Below are positions 1 through 8,461 of a stretch of DNA of 64,000 nucleotides, one piece after another. The DNA comes from Streptomyces sp. DvalAA-43. GTDB lineage: Bacteria; Actinomycetota; Actinomycetes; Streptomycetales; Streptomycetaceae. Each line of letters opens with the position of its first letter. Within the stretch, counting starts at the first letter, position 1. The stretch is taken from NCBI RefSeq assembly GCF_900091725.1, contig NZ_FMBW01000064.1, positions 186,001 through 250,000 on the forward strand, given 5' to 3'. Position numbers and translations under genes: made by a program. The notes beneath the pieces were generated by a model. The model saw nothing but the letters and a program-made list of their open reading frames with translations, was not told the DNA's origin and searched no databases.

Positions 1-947
1 TAGGCGGAGAGCTTGTTCCCGGTCGCCGCGGTCTGGCCCGGCCTGCGGCGGGAGACCGGGACCAGGGCGCGCGGGTCCTCCCCGGGCAGCGGTTCGCCGC
101 GCTCGTGCATCCAGCGGCGCAGCGCCCCGGCGACGACCGCGAGCAGGACGTCGTTGGTCGTGCCGCCCGCGGCCCGGCGGATCCGCTGGACGGCGTCGAG
201 GTCCAGGTCCGCGGTGGCGAGACGCCGGGTGCCGCTGGAGCTCGCGGTGAGCGCGGGCACGCCGCGCGGGTCGAGACGGCTGGCCCGCACCATGGAGGCG
301 CCGACGCCGAACGCCCGCCCGAGATCCTCGATCCGACCGAGCGCGAGACCCGCCACCTGACGCGGGCCCGGCATCCACGAGCGGGGCGGGACGGTACGCG
401 CGCGGCGGGCGGCGACACCGCCGCGGGCCCGGCCGGCGGCGGCGATCTCGTCGAAGATCCCGGCGCCGATGGCGACCGCGCGCATCCCGTCGGCCAGCGC
501 GTGGTGGAGCTTGACGAGCACCGCGAAGGGACCGCCGTCGGCTCCGCCGATGACGTACATCTGCCAGGGCGGCAGCCCCCGTTCGAGGGGCCGCTCCATC
601 AGTTCGCCGGCGAGCCGGGTGGCGCCCGCCATGAATCCGCCGTCCCCGTCCCGCGACTCCGCCCCGCTCAGCCGCACCCGCCGGATGTGCCGGTGGACGT
701 CGAAGTCCTTGTCCACGAACCAGGCGGCCCCGCCGACGGGCAGCAGTACGTCCCTGACCCGCATCCGCAGCCGGGGAATGGCGGCGGCCCGGGTGCCGAG
801 CAGGTCGAGAACGGTCTCCGCGTCGGCGCCGGGCACCGGGCCGGGGGTCGGGGAGAAGACGGCGAGCGCGCCGAGGTGCATCGGGTGGGCATCGGATTCG
901 AGGTGCCAGAAGGCGAGATCGAGGGGTGCCAGCAGCTCAGTTCCCAA
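1..947 (-). CDS. Wax ester synthase / diacylglycerol acyltransferase (WS/DGAT), 3' end cut by window
   Basis: This frame reads about 315 residues and runs off the left edge, so the C-terminus is missing. The HHxxxDG catalytic signature of the WS/DGAT acyltransferase family appears as HHALADG at residues 148-154, where the second His is the general base. The opening (ELLAPLDLAFW) is typical of family N-termini. By family, it transfers an acyl group from acyl-CoA to diacylglycerol or a fatty alcohol, making storage triacylglycerol or wax esters at the membrane. The frame has a stop (TGA) just upstream, and the first usable start is TTG at 947 with a GAGGA about 5 bases before it; no in-frame ATG or GTG lies closer. 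It appears monocistronic, with its own 158-base upstream region. The family call is firm; the substrate cannot be told. Confidence 0.88.
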   Translation of the reverse strand, partial: MGTELLAPLDLAFWHLESDAHPMHLGALAVFSPTPGPVPGADAETVLDLLGTRAAAIPRLRMRVRDVLLPVGGAAWFVDKDFDVHRHIRRVRLSGAESRDGDGGFMAGATRLAGELMERPLERGLPPWQMYVIGGADGGPFAVLVKLHHALADGMRAVAIGAGIFDEIAAAGRARGGVAARRARTVPPRSWMPGPRQVAGLALGRIEDLGRAFGVGASMVRASRLDPRGVPALTASSSGTRRLATADLDLDAVQRIRRAAGGTTNDVLLAVVAGALRRWMHERGEPLPGEDPRALVPVSRRRPGQTAATGNKLSA

Positions 948-1026
948 CGGGTCCTCATGTCATCGAAGACAAAGACTGACGGAGTCGCACCGGACCGATG
1001 CAGTCGCAGTCAATCCCTCGCGATCG

Positions 1027-1062
1027 GTTACGGTCAAGTACAGACATGTTACGTTCTGTTAC
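1027..1062. promoter_or_regulatory. Three phased GTTAC repeats upstream of the acyltransferase
   Basis: The gap between the two minus-strand genes carries GTTAC at 1027-1031, 1048-1052 and 1058-1062. The spacings are 21 and 10 bases, so all three lie on about the same helix face. They sit 80-115 bases upstream of the acyltransferase start. This pattern fits a regulator binding site, but no known consensus was matched. Confidence 0.35.
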
Positions 1063-1105
1063 CGTCGGGTAGAAAAGCGTGCCCGGACAGGAAAGCGTGC
1101 TTCCG

Positions 1106-3172
1106 TCACTCGTGTGCCGGGATGACGAATTCGCACCACACGCATTTGCCGCTGCCCCGGGACTCCACGCCCCACAGATCGGCCAGCCGGTCCACCAGCA
1201 TCAGCCCCCGCCCGGACACCCCGGCCTCCCCCGCGTCCCGGCGCCTGGGCAGCGCGCTGGAGCGGTCCTCGACATCGACCCGTAGCCGCCGCTCGGGGCC
1301 GGTGAGCACCCGGATCGTCACGATGGCCCCGCCGTCGGTGTGCATCAGCGCGTTGGTGATCAGCTCGTCGGCGGCCAGCTCGACCTCGTCGGCCCGTGTC
1401 TTGGCGCCCCAGGCCCGGACCGCCGCCCGGATCATGTGGCGGGCGGAGCTGAGCGCCTCCGGATCGCTCTGGGCGACGTGCTGCTGGAGCCGGCCGCCCG
1501 GCTGGGGCGCGTGGGCGGCCTTGCGGCGCAGCAGCAGCACCGCGACGTCGTCCTCGCCGCCGCGCTCGTCGACCTCCTCGCAGAGCCGGTCGGCCAGTCG
1601 CTGGAGGTCCTGCGGCCCGTTGCGCACCATGGACGTCAGCAGCTGTATGCCCTCGTCGAGATCGGCGCCCGGCAGCTCCACGAGGCCGTCGGTGAAGAGC
1701 ACCAGGGTCTGGCCGGGGTCCAGCTCGACGGTGCTGACCGGGTACTCCAGCCGCCCGAACTCGGCCGAGAGCCCCAGCGGCAGCCCGCCCTCGGCGGGCA
1801 GCCTGCGGCAGTTGCCGTCGCTCTCGCGCACCAGTGGGTCGACATGGCCGGCCCGGACCAGCTGCACCACCCCGGTCGTCAGGTCGACCTCGGCGTAGGT
1901 GCAGGTCGCGAAGCGGTCCGTGTCCAGTTCGTGCAGGAAGACGGAGGCCCGCGCCATCACCGTGGCGGGGCTGTGCCCCTCGGCCGCGTAGGCCCGCAGC
2001 ACGATGCGCAGCTGCCCCATCACGGCCGCCGCGTGGGTGTCGTGGCCCTGGACGTCGCCGATGACGGCGCCGACCCGGCCGCCGGGAAGCGGGATGACGT
2101 CGTACCAGTCGCCCCCGATGTCCCTGCCCAGCCGGGCCGAGCGGTACTTGACGGCGATCTGCGCCCCCGGCACGTCCGGGATCCTGCGCGGCAGCATGGC
2201 CTGCTGGAGTCCCTCGGCGAGATCGTGCTCCTGCTCGTACAGCATGGCCCGTTGCAGGCTCTGCGCGATGGAGCTGCCGAGCGCGACCAGCAGATTGCGT
2301 TCGTCGCCGCTGAAACCGTCCTTGTCGCTGTAGAGCAGGCCGAGGGCGCCGATGGGCCGGGCCTGGGCGATCAGCGGCAGATAGGCGGCCGAGGTGATGC
2401 CTAGGTGGCTGATGTGTGGCCACAGGATCGGGTACGAGGTGGCGAAGTCGGTGGCGGACTCGATGAAGCGGGGCGCGAGCGTGCGGACGACCTCACTCAT
2501 CGGGTACTGCTCGTCCGTCCGGGTGTACCGGGTGCCGGGCACGAACGAGTCCTCCGGGCCGTCGGCCACCAGATGGATGCGCCCGGCCTCCATCAGCCCC
2601 ATGACCAGGCTGGTCGCCCCGAGATGTGCCAGCCCCTGGGAGTTCTTCAGCACCTCGATGACGTCCCCGACGGTGCGGGCGTGGGCCAGGGCGGCCGTGG
2701 TGACGTCCACCAGGCTGGTGCGCCGGCGCCGCTGCTGGTCCAGCTCGTGGCGGGCGGTGGAGTCGGCCAGTTCCTGGGTGGCGTCGCGGACGATGCCGAT
2801 GATGCGGTGCGGGCGGCCGGTGCCGTCCCGTCGGATGAAGCCCTGGGTGTGGGTCCAGCGGAGGGTGCCGTCGCGCCGCTTGATCCTGAAGTACGCCCCG
2901 TAGTTGCTCCGGCCGCTCTTGAGCGCCTGCGCGACCATGGCGTCGAGCCGTACGCCCTCGTCCGTCGGCACCCGGTGCCCGAGCGACTCCGGCCGGTCGT
3001 CGTACTCCTCCGCCCGCAGGTCGAACACGTCGAGCGCGGGCCGGTCCATGTGCATGAGGCCGCTGTCGAGATCCCAGTCGAAGCTGCCCATACGGTTCAG
3101 GGCGAGGCTGAGATCCGGGTGGGCGGGCCAGTCGTCCGGGAGTGACAGGGCACCCGCTACCCGATCATCCAT
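1106..3172 (-). CDS. PAS-GAF-SpoIIE phosphatase with C-terminal HATPase domain
   Basis: A 688-residue cytosolic signalling protein without membrane segments. Domains in order: PAS (about 20-125, with a PAC-like RIKRRDG stretch), GAF (about 150-315), a PP2C-type SpoIIE/RsbU phosphatase (about 335-545, with GDWYDV, GDVQGHD, FTDG and DDVAVL metal-site motifs) and an HATPase_c_2 domain like anti-sigma kinases (about 560-685, with ELAADELITNA and GRGLML). Such multidomain proteins are abundant in Streptomyces; by family they dephosphorylate anti-anti-sigma factors and may rephosphorylate them. No partner antagonist gene is adjacent. The start is taken as ATG 3172, where the PAS domain follows closely. 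An upstream in-frame start at 3247 would add 25 unconvincing residues. Neither start has a strong ribosome site. Confidence 0.9.
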   Translation of the reverse strand: MDDRVAGALSLPDDWPAHPDLSLALNRMGSFDWDLDSGLMHMDRPALDVFDLRAEEYDDRPESLGHRVPTDEGVRLDAMVAQALKSGRSNYGAYFRIKRRDGTLRWTHTQGFIRRDGTGRPHRIIGIVRDATQELADSTARHELDQQRRRRTSLVDVTTAALAHARTVGDVIEVLKNSQGLAHLGATSLVMGLMEAGRIHLVADGPEDSFVPGTRYTRTDEQYPMSEVVRTLAPRFIESATDFATSYPILWPHISHLGITSAAYLPLIAQARPIGALGLLYSDKDGFSGDERNLLVALGSSIAQSLQRAMLYEQEHDLAEGLQQAMLPRRIPDVPGAQIAVKYRSARLGRDIGGDWYDVIPLPGGRVGAVIGDVQGHDTHAAAVMGQLRIVLRAYAAEGHSPATVMARASVFLHELDTDRFATCTYAEVDLTTGVVQLVRAGHVDPLVRESDGNCRRLPAEGGLPLGLSAEFGRLEYPVSTVELDPGQTLVLFTDGLVELPGADLDEGIQLLTSMVRNGPQDLQRLADRLCEEVDERGGEDDVAVLLLRRKAAHAPQPGGRLQQHVAQSDPEALSSARHMIRAAVRAWGAKTRADEVELAADELITNALMHTDGGAIVTIRVLTGPERRLRVDVEDRSSALPRRRDAGEAGVSGRGLMLVDRLADLWGVESRGSGKCVWCEFVIPAHE

Positions 3173-3353
3173 GCGTGTCACTCTGCCATCATTTGTCCGA
3201 TTCTTCGAGCGAACCCCGCACGGTCGGGCGAATCGTGTCCATGTCACCCGAGTGACACGGACACCCGTTCCGGGCTCCGGACCGGATGTCTCGCAGGGCG
3301 AACCGCCCCGAGGTCGCGGACGGGCAACGGTTACGGTGTCCCGTGGGGCACGG

Positions 3354-3372
3354 TAAGCCCAGCCTTACCTTT
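3354..3372. promoter_or_regulatory. Candidate iron box upstream of fprA
   Basis: Read on the minus strand the site is AAAGGTAAGGCTGGGCTTA. It agrees at 15 of 19 positions with the actinobacterial DtxR/DmdR-type consensus TWAGGTWAGSCTWACCTWA. It contains a perfect GGTAAG/CTTACC inverted repeat and lies about 50 bases before the reductase start. The left half is strong and the right half is imperfect. Confidence 0.4.
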
Positions 3373-3421
3373 ACCCTGAGCTGCACTGACCGCATCAGCC
3401 CGTTCTAAGGACCAGTACCTG

Positions 3422-4789
3422 ATGACCCGCCCCGTCCGCGTCGCCATAGTCGGAGCCGGCCCCGCCGGCATCTACGCGGCGGACGCGCTGCTGAAATCCG
3501 ACGCCGCCCAGGACCCTGGGGTTTCGATCGACCTGTTCGAGCGGATGCCCGCCCCCTTCGGCCTGATCCGTTACGGAGTGGCCCCGGACCACCCCCGGAT
3601 CAAGGGCATCGTCCAGGCACTCCACCAGGTTCTCGACAAGCCGCAGCTGCGGCTGTTCGGCAACGTCGACTACCCCGACGACATCGGCCTGGACGATCTG
3701 CGGTCCTTCTACGACGCCGTGATCTTCTCCACCGGCGCCGACGCGGACCGCGCGCTCGACATCCCCGGCAGCGAGCTGGACGGCTCCCACGGCGCCGCCG
3801 ACTTCGTCTCCTGGTACGACGGCCACCCGGATGTGGCCCGCACCTGGCCCCTGGAGGCCGAGAAGGTGGCCGTGCTCGGCGTGGGCAATGTGGCCCTGGA
3901 CGTGGCCCGCGTCCTCGCCAAGACGGCGGACGAGCTGCTGCCGACCGAGATCCCCGCCAACGTCTACGAGGGCCTCAAGGCCAACAAGGCCCTGGAGGTG
4001 CACGTCTTCGGGCGCCGCGGCCCCGCGCAGGCCAAGTTCAGCCCGATGGAGCTGCGGGAGCTGGACCACTCGCCGAACATCGAGGTCATCGTCAACCCCG
4101 AGGACATCGAGTACGACGCGGGTTCGATCGAGACCCGGCGCGGCAACAAGCAGGCCAACATGGTCGCCTCCACGCTGGAGAACTGGGCGATCCGCGACGC
4201 CGGCGACCGGCCGCACAAGCTGTTCCTGCACTTCTTCGAGTCCCCGGTGGAGATCCTCGGCGAGGACGGCCGGGTCGTCGGCCTGCGCACCGAGCGCACC
4301 GAGCTGGACGGCACCGGAAACGTCAAGGGCACCGGGAACTTCACCGACTGGGATGTGCAGAGCGTCTACCGCGCGGTCGGCTACTACTCGCGGGAGCTCC
4401 CGAAGCTCCCGTTCGACGTGGTCTCCGGCACGGTCCCGCACGCCGCGGGACGCGTCGTCGACGGCGGGGAGCACATGCCCTCGGTGTACGTCACGGGCTG
4501 GATCAAGCGCGGCCCGGTCGGCCTGATCGGCCACACCAAGGGCGATGCCAACGAGACCGTGGCCTGCCTGCTGGAGGACCGGGCCGAGGGACGGCTGCCC
4601 GCCCCGGTCCGGCCCGAGCCGGAGGCCGTCACCGCCTTCCTGGAGGAGCGCGGCGTCCGCTACACCACCCGCGAGGGCTGGTACCGCCTGGACGCGCACG
4701 AGCGCGCCCTGGGCGCGGAGCAGGACCGTGAGCGGATCAAGGTCGTGGAGCGCGAGGCCATGCTGGACGCCTCCGAGCCCCGTTCCTGA
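3422..4789 (+). CDS. fprA: FprA-type ferredoxin-NADP+ reductase
   Basis: A 455-residue flavoprotein of the adrenodoxin-reductase class. It moves electrons between NADPH and ferredoxin through FAD, in the cytosol. The FAD Rossmann motif (VGAGPAG, residues 10-16) is at the N-terminus. The class signature APFGLIRYGVAPDHP follows near residues 42-56, the NADPH-binding GVGNVALDVAR lies near 153-163, and GWIKRGPVGLIGHTK near 360 also fits the family. Length matches the usual 450-460. An AAGGA lies upstream of ATG 3422. It is a single gene, with an iron-box-like site before it and a strong hairpin after it. Its natural ferredoxin partner, perhaps a P450 system, is not in the window. Confidence 0.93.
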   Translation: MTRPVRVAIVGAGPAGIYAADALLKSDAAQDPGVSIDLFERMPAPFGLIRYGVAPDHPRIKGIVQALHQVLDKPQLRLFGNVDYPDDIGLDDLRSFYDAVIFSTGADADRALDIPGSELDGSHGAADFVSWYDGHPDVARTWPLEAEKVAVLGVGNVALDVARVLAKTADELLPTEIPANVYEGLKANKALEVHVFGRRGPAQAKFSPMELRELDHSPNIEVIVNPEDIEYDAGSIETRRGNKQANMVASTLENWAIRDAGDRPHKLFLHFFESPVEILGEDGRVVGLRTERTELDGTGNVKGTGNFTDWDVQSVYRAVGYYSRELPKLPFDVVSGTVPHAAGRVVDGGEHMPSVYVTGWIKRGPVGLIGHTKGDANETVACLLEDRAEGRLPAPVRPEPEAVTAFLEERGVRYTTREGWYRLDAHERALGAEQDRERIKVVEREAMLDASEPRS

Positions 4790-4805
4790 ACGTACGGCGT
4801 ACCGA

Positions 4806-4864
4806 CCGGCCGGCCGCCATGGCCGGCCGGAAGGGCAGCTCCGTCCACCTCGGCGGAGCTGCCC
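4806..4864. terminator. Two stacked hairpins between convergent genes
   Basis: The first hairpin is a perfect 10-base stem, CCGGCCGGCC at 4806-4815 with GGCCGGCCGG at 4821-4830, around a 5-base loop. The second is an 11-base stem, GGGCAGCTCCG at 4833-4843 with CGGAGCTGCCC at 4854-4864. They sit between the convergent reductase and chitinase genes and probably terminate both. There is no U tract, as is common in Streptomyces. Confidence 0.7.
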
Positions 4865-4885
4865 GGCCCTCGGTCCGCCGGCGTC

Positions 4886-5938
4886 TCAGCGGCCCTGCAG
4901 CGCCTTGACGTTGTCCCCGAAGGTCCAGCCCTTCGAGCCGTCCCAGTTGAGCGACCAGGTCATCAGGCCCTTGAGCCCGTTGCCGTAGTGGTTCCAGGCC
5001 TGCGCCACCTGACCCGTCGGCAGGTATCCGCCACCCGCGCCCGGCTGGGCCGGCAGTCCCGGAACCTGCTTGTCGTACGGGACCTTGATCGTGGTGCCCT
5101 GGACGACGAGCCCCTTGTTCAGACAGTCCGTCTGGGCGGTGAACCCCTCGACCGTGCCCGCGGAGTACGAGTCCCCGGCGCAGCCGTACATGCTGCCGTT
5201 GTAGTACTGCATGTTCAGCCACCACAGGCGCCCGTTGTCCGCGTACTTCTTCACGATGGGCAGGTACGCGCCCCAGATCGAGCCGTAGGTGATGCTCCCG
5301 CCGGTGACATAGGCCGTCTCCGGCGCCATCGTCAGTCCGAAGTTGGACGGCATCCGCGCGAGTACGCCGTCGATGATGCGGATGAGGTTGGACTGCGAGG
5401 CCGACAGCTGGTTGATGTTTCCGCTGCCGGTGAGGCCGGTCTCGATGTCGATGTCGATGCCGTCGAAGTTGTACTTCTTGAGAATCGGCACCACCGTCTC
5501 GACGAACCGGTCGGCGACCGCGCTGGAGCTGAGGTCGATACCGGCGGCCGCTCCCCCGATGGACATCAGGGTGGTGAGCCCGGACGCCTTCGCCTGGCAC
5601 ATCTCGGCCGGGGTCGGGACCTTCACGGTCGAGTCCATCCCGTCCTCCCACAGGACGGTGCCGTCCGAGAGGATGACCGGGAAGGCCGCGTTGATCACGT
5701 TGTAGCCGTGCTGCGCGATACGGCCGTCGGTGACCGGGATCCAGCCCAGCGGCGGGTGCACACCGTTCGACGCGCCGTCCCAGTTCTCCCAGTACCCCTG
5801 GAGCACCTTCCCGGCGGGCTTCGACTTGACCGCACAGGTCTCGTCCTGAGCGGCACTGGGCGTCGCCGCCACCAGCATCTGTACGGCACATGCCGCCGCG
5901 AGGCCTGCCCCCAGCAGGCGCGCTGTCCGACCGAACAT
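4886..5938 (-). CDS. Secreted GH18 chitinase
   Basis: A 350-residue secreted glycoside hydrolase family 18 enzyme. A Sec-type signal peptide (TARLLGAGLAAACAVQ, Ala-rich, ending near residue 30) precedes a single catalytic TIM barrel. The hallmark DxxDxDxE motif is DGIDIDIE at 159-166, so Glu166 is the predicted acid. No carbohydrate-binding or fibronectin module is present, so it is a compact enzyme. By family it hydrolyses beta-1,4 GlcNAc linkages of chitin outside the cell. The start is ATG 5938, preceded by GGGAAG; in-frame starts further upstream (to 6082) would add residues that do not look like coding sequence. A DasR-like operator about 175 bases upstream suggests GlcNAc-responsive control. 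Endo versus exo action cannot be told. Confidence 0.92.
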   Translation of the reverse strand: MFGRTARLLGAGLAAACAVQMLVAATPSAAQDETCAVKSKPAGKVLQGYWENWDGASNGVHPPLGWIPVTDGRIAQHGYNVINAAFPVILSDGTVLWEDGMDSTVKVPTPAEMCQAKASGLTTLMSIGGAAAGIDLSSSAVADRFVETVVPILKKYNFDGIDIDIETGLTGSGNINQLSASQSNLIRIIDGVLARMPSNFGLTMAPETAYVTGGSITYGSIWGAYLPIVKKYADNGRLWWLNMQYYNGSMYGCAGDSYSAGTVEGFTAQTDCLNKGLVVQGTTIKVPYDKQVPGLPAQPGAGGGYLPTGQVAQAWNHYGNGLKGLMTWSLNWDGSKGWTFGDNVKALQGR

Positions 5939-6112
5939 GGTCACTTCCCTTCCTGTCGCGGCCGGGCGCCACCGGGGCGGTGCGGGTGCCCGAGGCTGCC
6001 CGGCGCAGGGCGAGTTGGCGCGTGAATGGCATGCCCCTGACAATTCAGACGGAATGCGGTCTCGCATTTCACGGCTCGCCACACGCTAGGGAGGCCCGGA
6101 CCGTCCGTCAAT

Positions 6113-6124
6113 AGGTCTGGACCA
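6113..6124. promoter_or_regulatory. DasR-like operator (dre) upstream of the chitinase
   Basis: On the minus strand the site reads TGGTCCAGACCT, 10 of 12 matches to the DasR core TGGTCTAGACCA. It closely resembles the repeats described in Streptomyces chitinase promoters. It lies in the 418-base divergent region between the chitinase and the siderophore-binding gene, on the chitinase side. Confidence 0.65.
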
Positions 6125-6223
6125 AAGCAGCCGCCGGACCGCGGCCTCCACGGCACCACCGAAGCGGAGCGGGCCAGGCACCGAAAGCGTTTACCAAGGG
6201 GCCGATTACCGCCACGCAAAGGC

Positions 6224-6242
6224 TTAGCTTAGGCTTGCCTAA
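6224..6242. promoter_or_regulatory. Iron box upstream of siderophore uptake operon
   Basis: TTAGCTTAGGCTTGCCTAA matches 17 of 19 positions of the actinobacterial iron-regulator consensus TWAGGTWAGSCTWACCTWA. It lies about 115 bases before the lipoprotein start, where a DmdR/IdeR-type repressor would block transcription when iron is sufficient. The rest of the 5939-6356 gap holds the chitinase operator and promoters but no gene that I can see. Confidence 0.75.
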
Positions 6243-6356
6243 CTCCTTGCGATCCGCATCGGGCCGCCCGTCGTGTTCCGTACGGCCGTTCCTTCGGCGT
6301 GCCCGCGCGCGGTCGCGGGGTCCCGCTCCATCCGTCAAGCATCATGAGGAACACCC

Positions 6357-7406
6357 ATGTCCCGGTTCACCCGCGCACGTCGCCGGACGCTCGCCGCAAC
6401 TGCCGCCGCCGCAGCCCTCGTTCTCGCCCTCGGCGGCTGCTCTTCGAGCGACGACGGCAAGGAGATCTCCGGTGCATCCGGGAAGAGCGGCGGAGCGTTC
6501 CCCGTCTCCATCAAGAGCGCGCTCGGTACCGCGGAGATCAAGAAGCAGCCCGAACGGGTCGTCACCCTCGGCCAGGGCTCGGCCGAGACCGCCATCGCGC
6601 TCGGCCACACCCCGGTGGGCATCGAGAAGTACGAGTGGGGAAGCGACAAGACGGGCTATCTGCCGTGGATCCACGAGGCCGTGAAGAAGTCCGGCGACAA
6701 GCTGCCCACCCAGATCACGGGCGGTGAGGACATCGACTTCGAGGCCATCACCGAGCTGGAGCCGGATGTCATCCTCGCGCCGTGGTCCGGGATCACGCAG
6801 AAGGACTACGACATCCTCAAGGACATCGCCCCCACCGTCGCCTACCCCGATCTGGCGTGGAGCACGGACTGGGACCAGCAGATCGACATCATCGGCAAGG
6901 CGCTGGGGCAGACGGCCGAGGCGAAGGGCCTCGTCTCGAAGACCGAGAAGCAGCTGTCCGACGCGGCGGCGACCCGGCCCGAGTACAAAAAGCACACGTT
7001 CTCGTACATCTACAACACCGGTCCCGGCACCCTCGGCGTGTTCAAGCCCGAGGAGCAGCGCGTCAAGATGCTCACCTCGCTCGGTCTCACCGTCGACCCG
7101 GTGGTGAACTCCTTCAAGGAGACCAAGGGCACCGACTCGGCGCTCATCGGCCTGGAGAACGCCGAGAAGCTGAAGAACAGCGATCTGCTCTTCACCTTCT
7201 ACATGGATGACAAGGCCCGCAAGGAGATCGAGGCCCAGCCGCTGTACGCGGCGATGCCCGCCGTCAAGAGCGGCGCCATGGTGTACAGCAACGACAACTC
7301 CTTCGTCACGGCCTCCTCCATCATCAACCCGCTCACCGTGCCGTGGGTGATCGACCGTTACCTGCCGCTGATCGACAAGGCCGTCAAGGCCTCCGACAAC
7401 GCCTGA
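6357..7406 (+). CDS. Iron-siderophore ABC transporter substrate-binding lipoprotein
   Basis: A 349-residue FecB/FhuD-type binding protein. An N-terminal signal with twin-Arg-like basic residues ends in the lipobox LGGC, so Cys28 is the predicted lipidated residue. The rest is a two-lobed class III binding fold, with PERVVTLG near 60 and a long central helix. By family it captures ferric siderophore outside the membrane and delivers it to the FecCD permeases that follow at once. A near-consensus iron box precedes it and a GAGGA lies just before ATG 6357. The sequence does not settle which siderophore (ferrioxamine, coelichelin or another) is bound. Confidence 0.9.
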   Translation: MSRFTRARRRTLAATAAAAALVLALGGCSSSDDGKEISGASGKSGGAFPVSIKSALGTAEIKKQPERVVTLGQGSAETAIALGHTPVGIEKYEWGSDKTGYLPWIHEAVKKSGDKLPTQITGGEDIDFEAITELEPDVILAPWSGITQKDYDILKDIAPTVAYPDLAWSTDWDQQIDIIGKALGQTAEAKGLVSKTEKQLSDAAATRPEYKKHTFSYIYNTGPGTLGVFKPEEQRVKMLTSLGLTVDPVVNSFKETKGTDSALIGLENAEKLKNSDLLFTFYMDDKARKEIEAQPLYAAMPAVKSGAMVYSNDNSFVTASSIINPLTVPWVIDRYLPLIDKAVKASDNA

Positions 7407-7423
7407 GGCCGGCCACCACCCCC

Positions 7424-8461
7424 ATGGCCACCACCACACACGCACCGCCGAGCGGTGCCGGCACCTCACGGGCCGGCACCGCTCGGCGGGTGTCCTCCCT
7501 CGTCATCGCGGTCGCCGTCCTGGTGCTCGCCGTGTTCGCGAGCATCGTGTTCGGCAGCCGGACCACCTCGTTCGGCGATGTGCTGCACGCGCTGTCCGGG
7601 ACCGCGGACCCGAATGTCACCACCATCGTCGAGAGCCGCTACCCGCGCACCGCGCTCGGCCTGCTCGCCGGTCTCTGTCTGGCCGTCGCGGGCACGCTCA
7701 TGCAGGGCGTGACCCGCAATCCGCTGGCCGATCCGGGCCTTCTCGGGATCAACGCGGGCGCCTCGGCGAGCATCGTCGCCGCGACGGCGTTCCTCGGGGC
7801 GACGGGCAGCACGGAGACCATGTGGTGGGCGCTGCCCGGCGCCCTGATCGCCGGTCTGCTCGTCCACGCGATCGGCTCGGCGGGTTCGGGCAGCGGGCTG
7901 GTGCGGCTGGTGCTCGCCGGTGCGGTGCTCTCCGCCGTGCTGATGGCGTTCATCCAGGCGGTGACGCTGAGCCGCCCCAAGGTGTTCGACAGCTACCGGT
8001 ACTGGGTCGTCGGCGCGCTCGGCGGGCGGGACTTCGATGTCTTCTGGTCGGTCCTTCCGTTCGCCGTGGCCGGTCTGGTGATCGCCGCGGTGCTCGGTCC
8101 CGGCCTCAACACGCTCGCCCTCGGTGACTCGACCGCGGCGTCGCTGGGGGCCCGTCCGGCGCTGGTGCGGGCGGGCGGACTGCTCTCGGCCACGCTGCTG
8201 AGCGCGGCGGCCACGGCGGCGGTCGGCCCGATCGCCTTCGTCGGACTGGCCGTTCCGCATGTGGTGCGGGCACTGGTCGGGGTCGACTTCCGGATGCAGA
8301 TCCTCTTCTCGGCGCTGGTCGGCCCTGCGCTGCTGCTCCTCGCGGATGTCGTGGGGCGGGTGGTGATGCGCCCACAGGAACTGATGGTCGGTGTCGTGAC
8401 CGCGTTCATCGGGGCGCCCGCACTGCTCGTCGCCGTACGCAGGATGAGGGGCAACTCATGA
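7424..8461 (+). CDS. FecCD-family siderophore permease, subunit 1
   Basis: A polytopic protein of about 345 residues with roughly nine or ten membrane helices. The family features SRYPRTALGLLAGLCLAVAG and GVTRNPLADPGLLGINAGAS are near residues 65-110. By family it forms half of the membrane channel importing ferric siderophores. The start is ATG 7424; the frame stays open upstream into the lipoprotein gene, but those residues are shadow sequence. The gene ends in an ATGA overlap with the second permease, so the pair is translationally coupled. The ribosome site is weak, which suggests coupling from the lipoprotein as well. Confidence 0.9.
   Translation: MATTTHAPPSGAGTSRAGTARRVSSLVIAVAVLVLAVFASIVFGSRTTSFGDVLHALSGTADPNVTTIVESRYPRTALGLLAGLCLAVAGTLMQGVTRNPLADPGLLGINAGASASIVAATAFLGATGSTETMWWALPGALIAGLLVHAIGSAGSGSGLVRLVLAGAVLSAVLMAFIQAVTLSRPKVFDSYRYWVVGALGGRDFDVFWSVLPFAVAGLVIAAVLGPGLNTLALGDSTAASLGARPALVRAGGLLSATLLSAAATAAVGPIAFVGLAVPHVVRALVGVDFRMQILFSALVGPALLLLADVVGRVVMRPQELMVGVVTAFIGAPALLVAVRRMRGNS

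Noticed and set aside
105..1898. A 597-residue plus-strand open frame
   Set aside because: It is antisense to the acyltransferase and the phosphatase, has Arg/Ser/Pro-rich composition and no domain.
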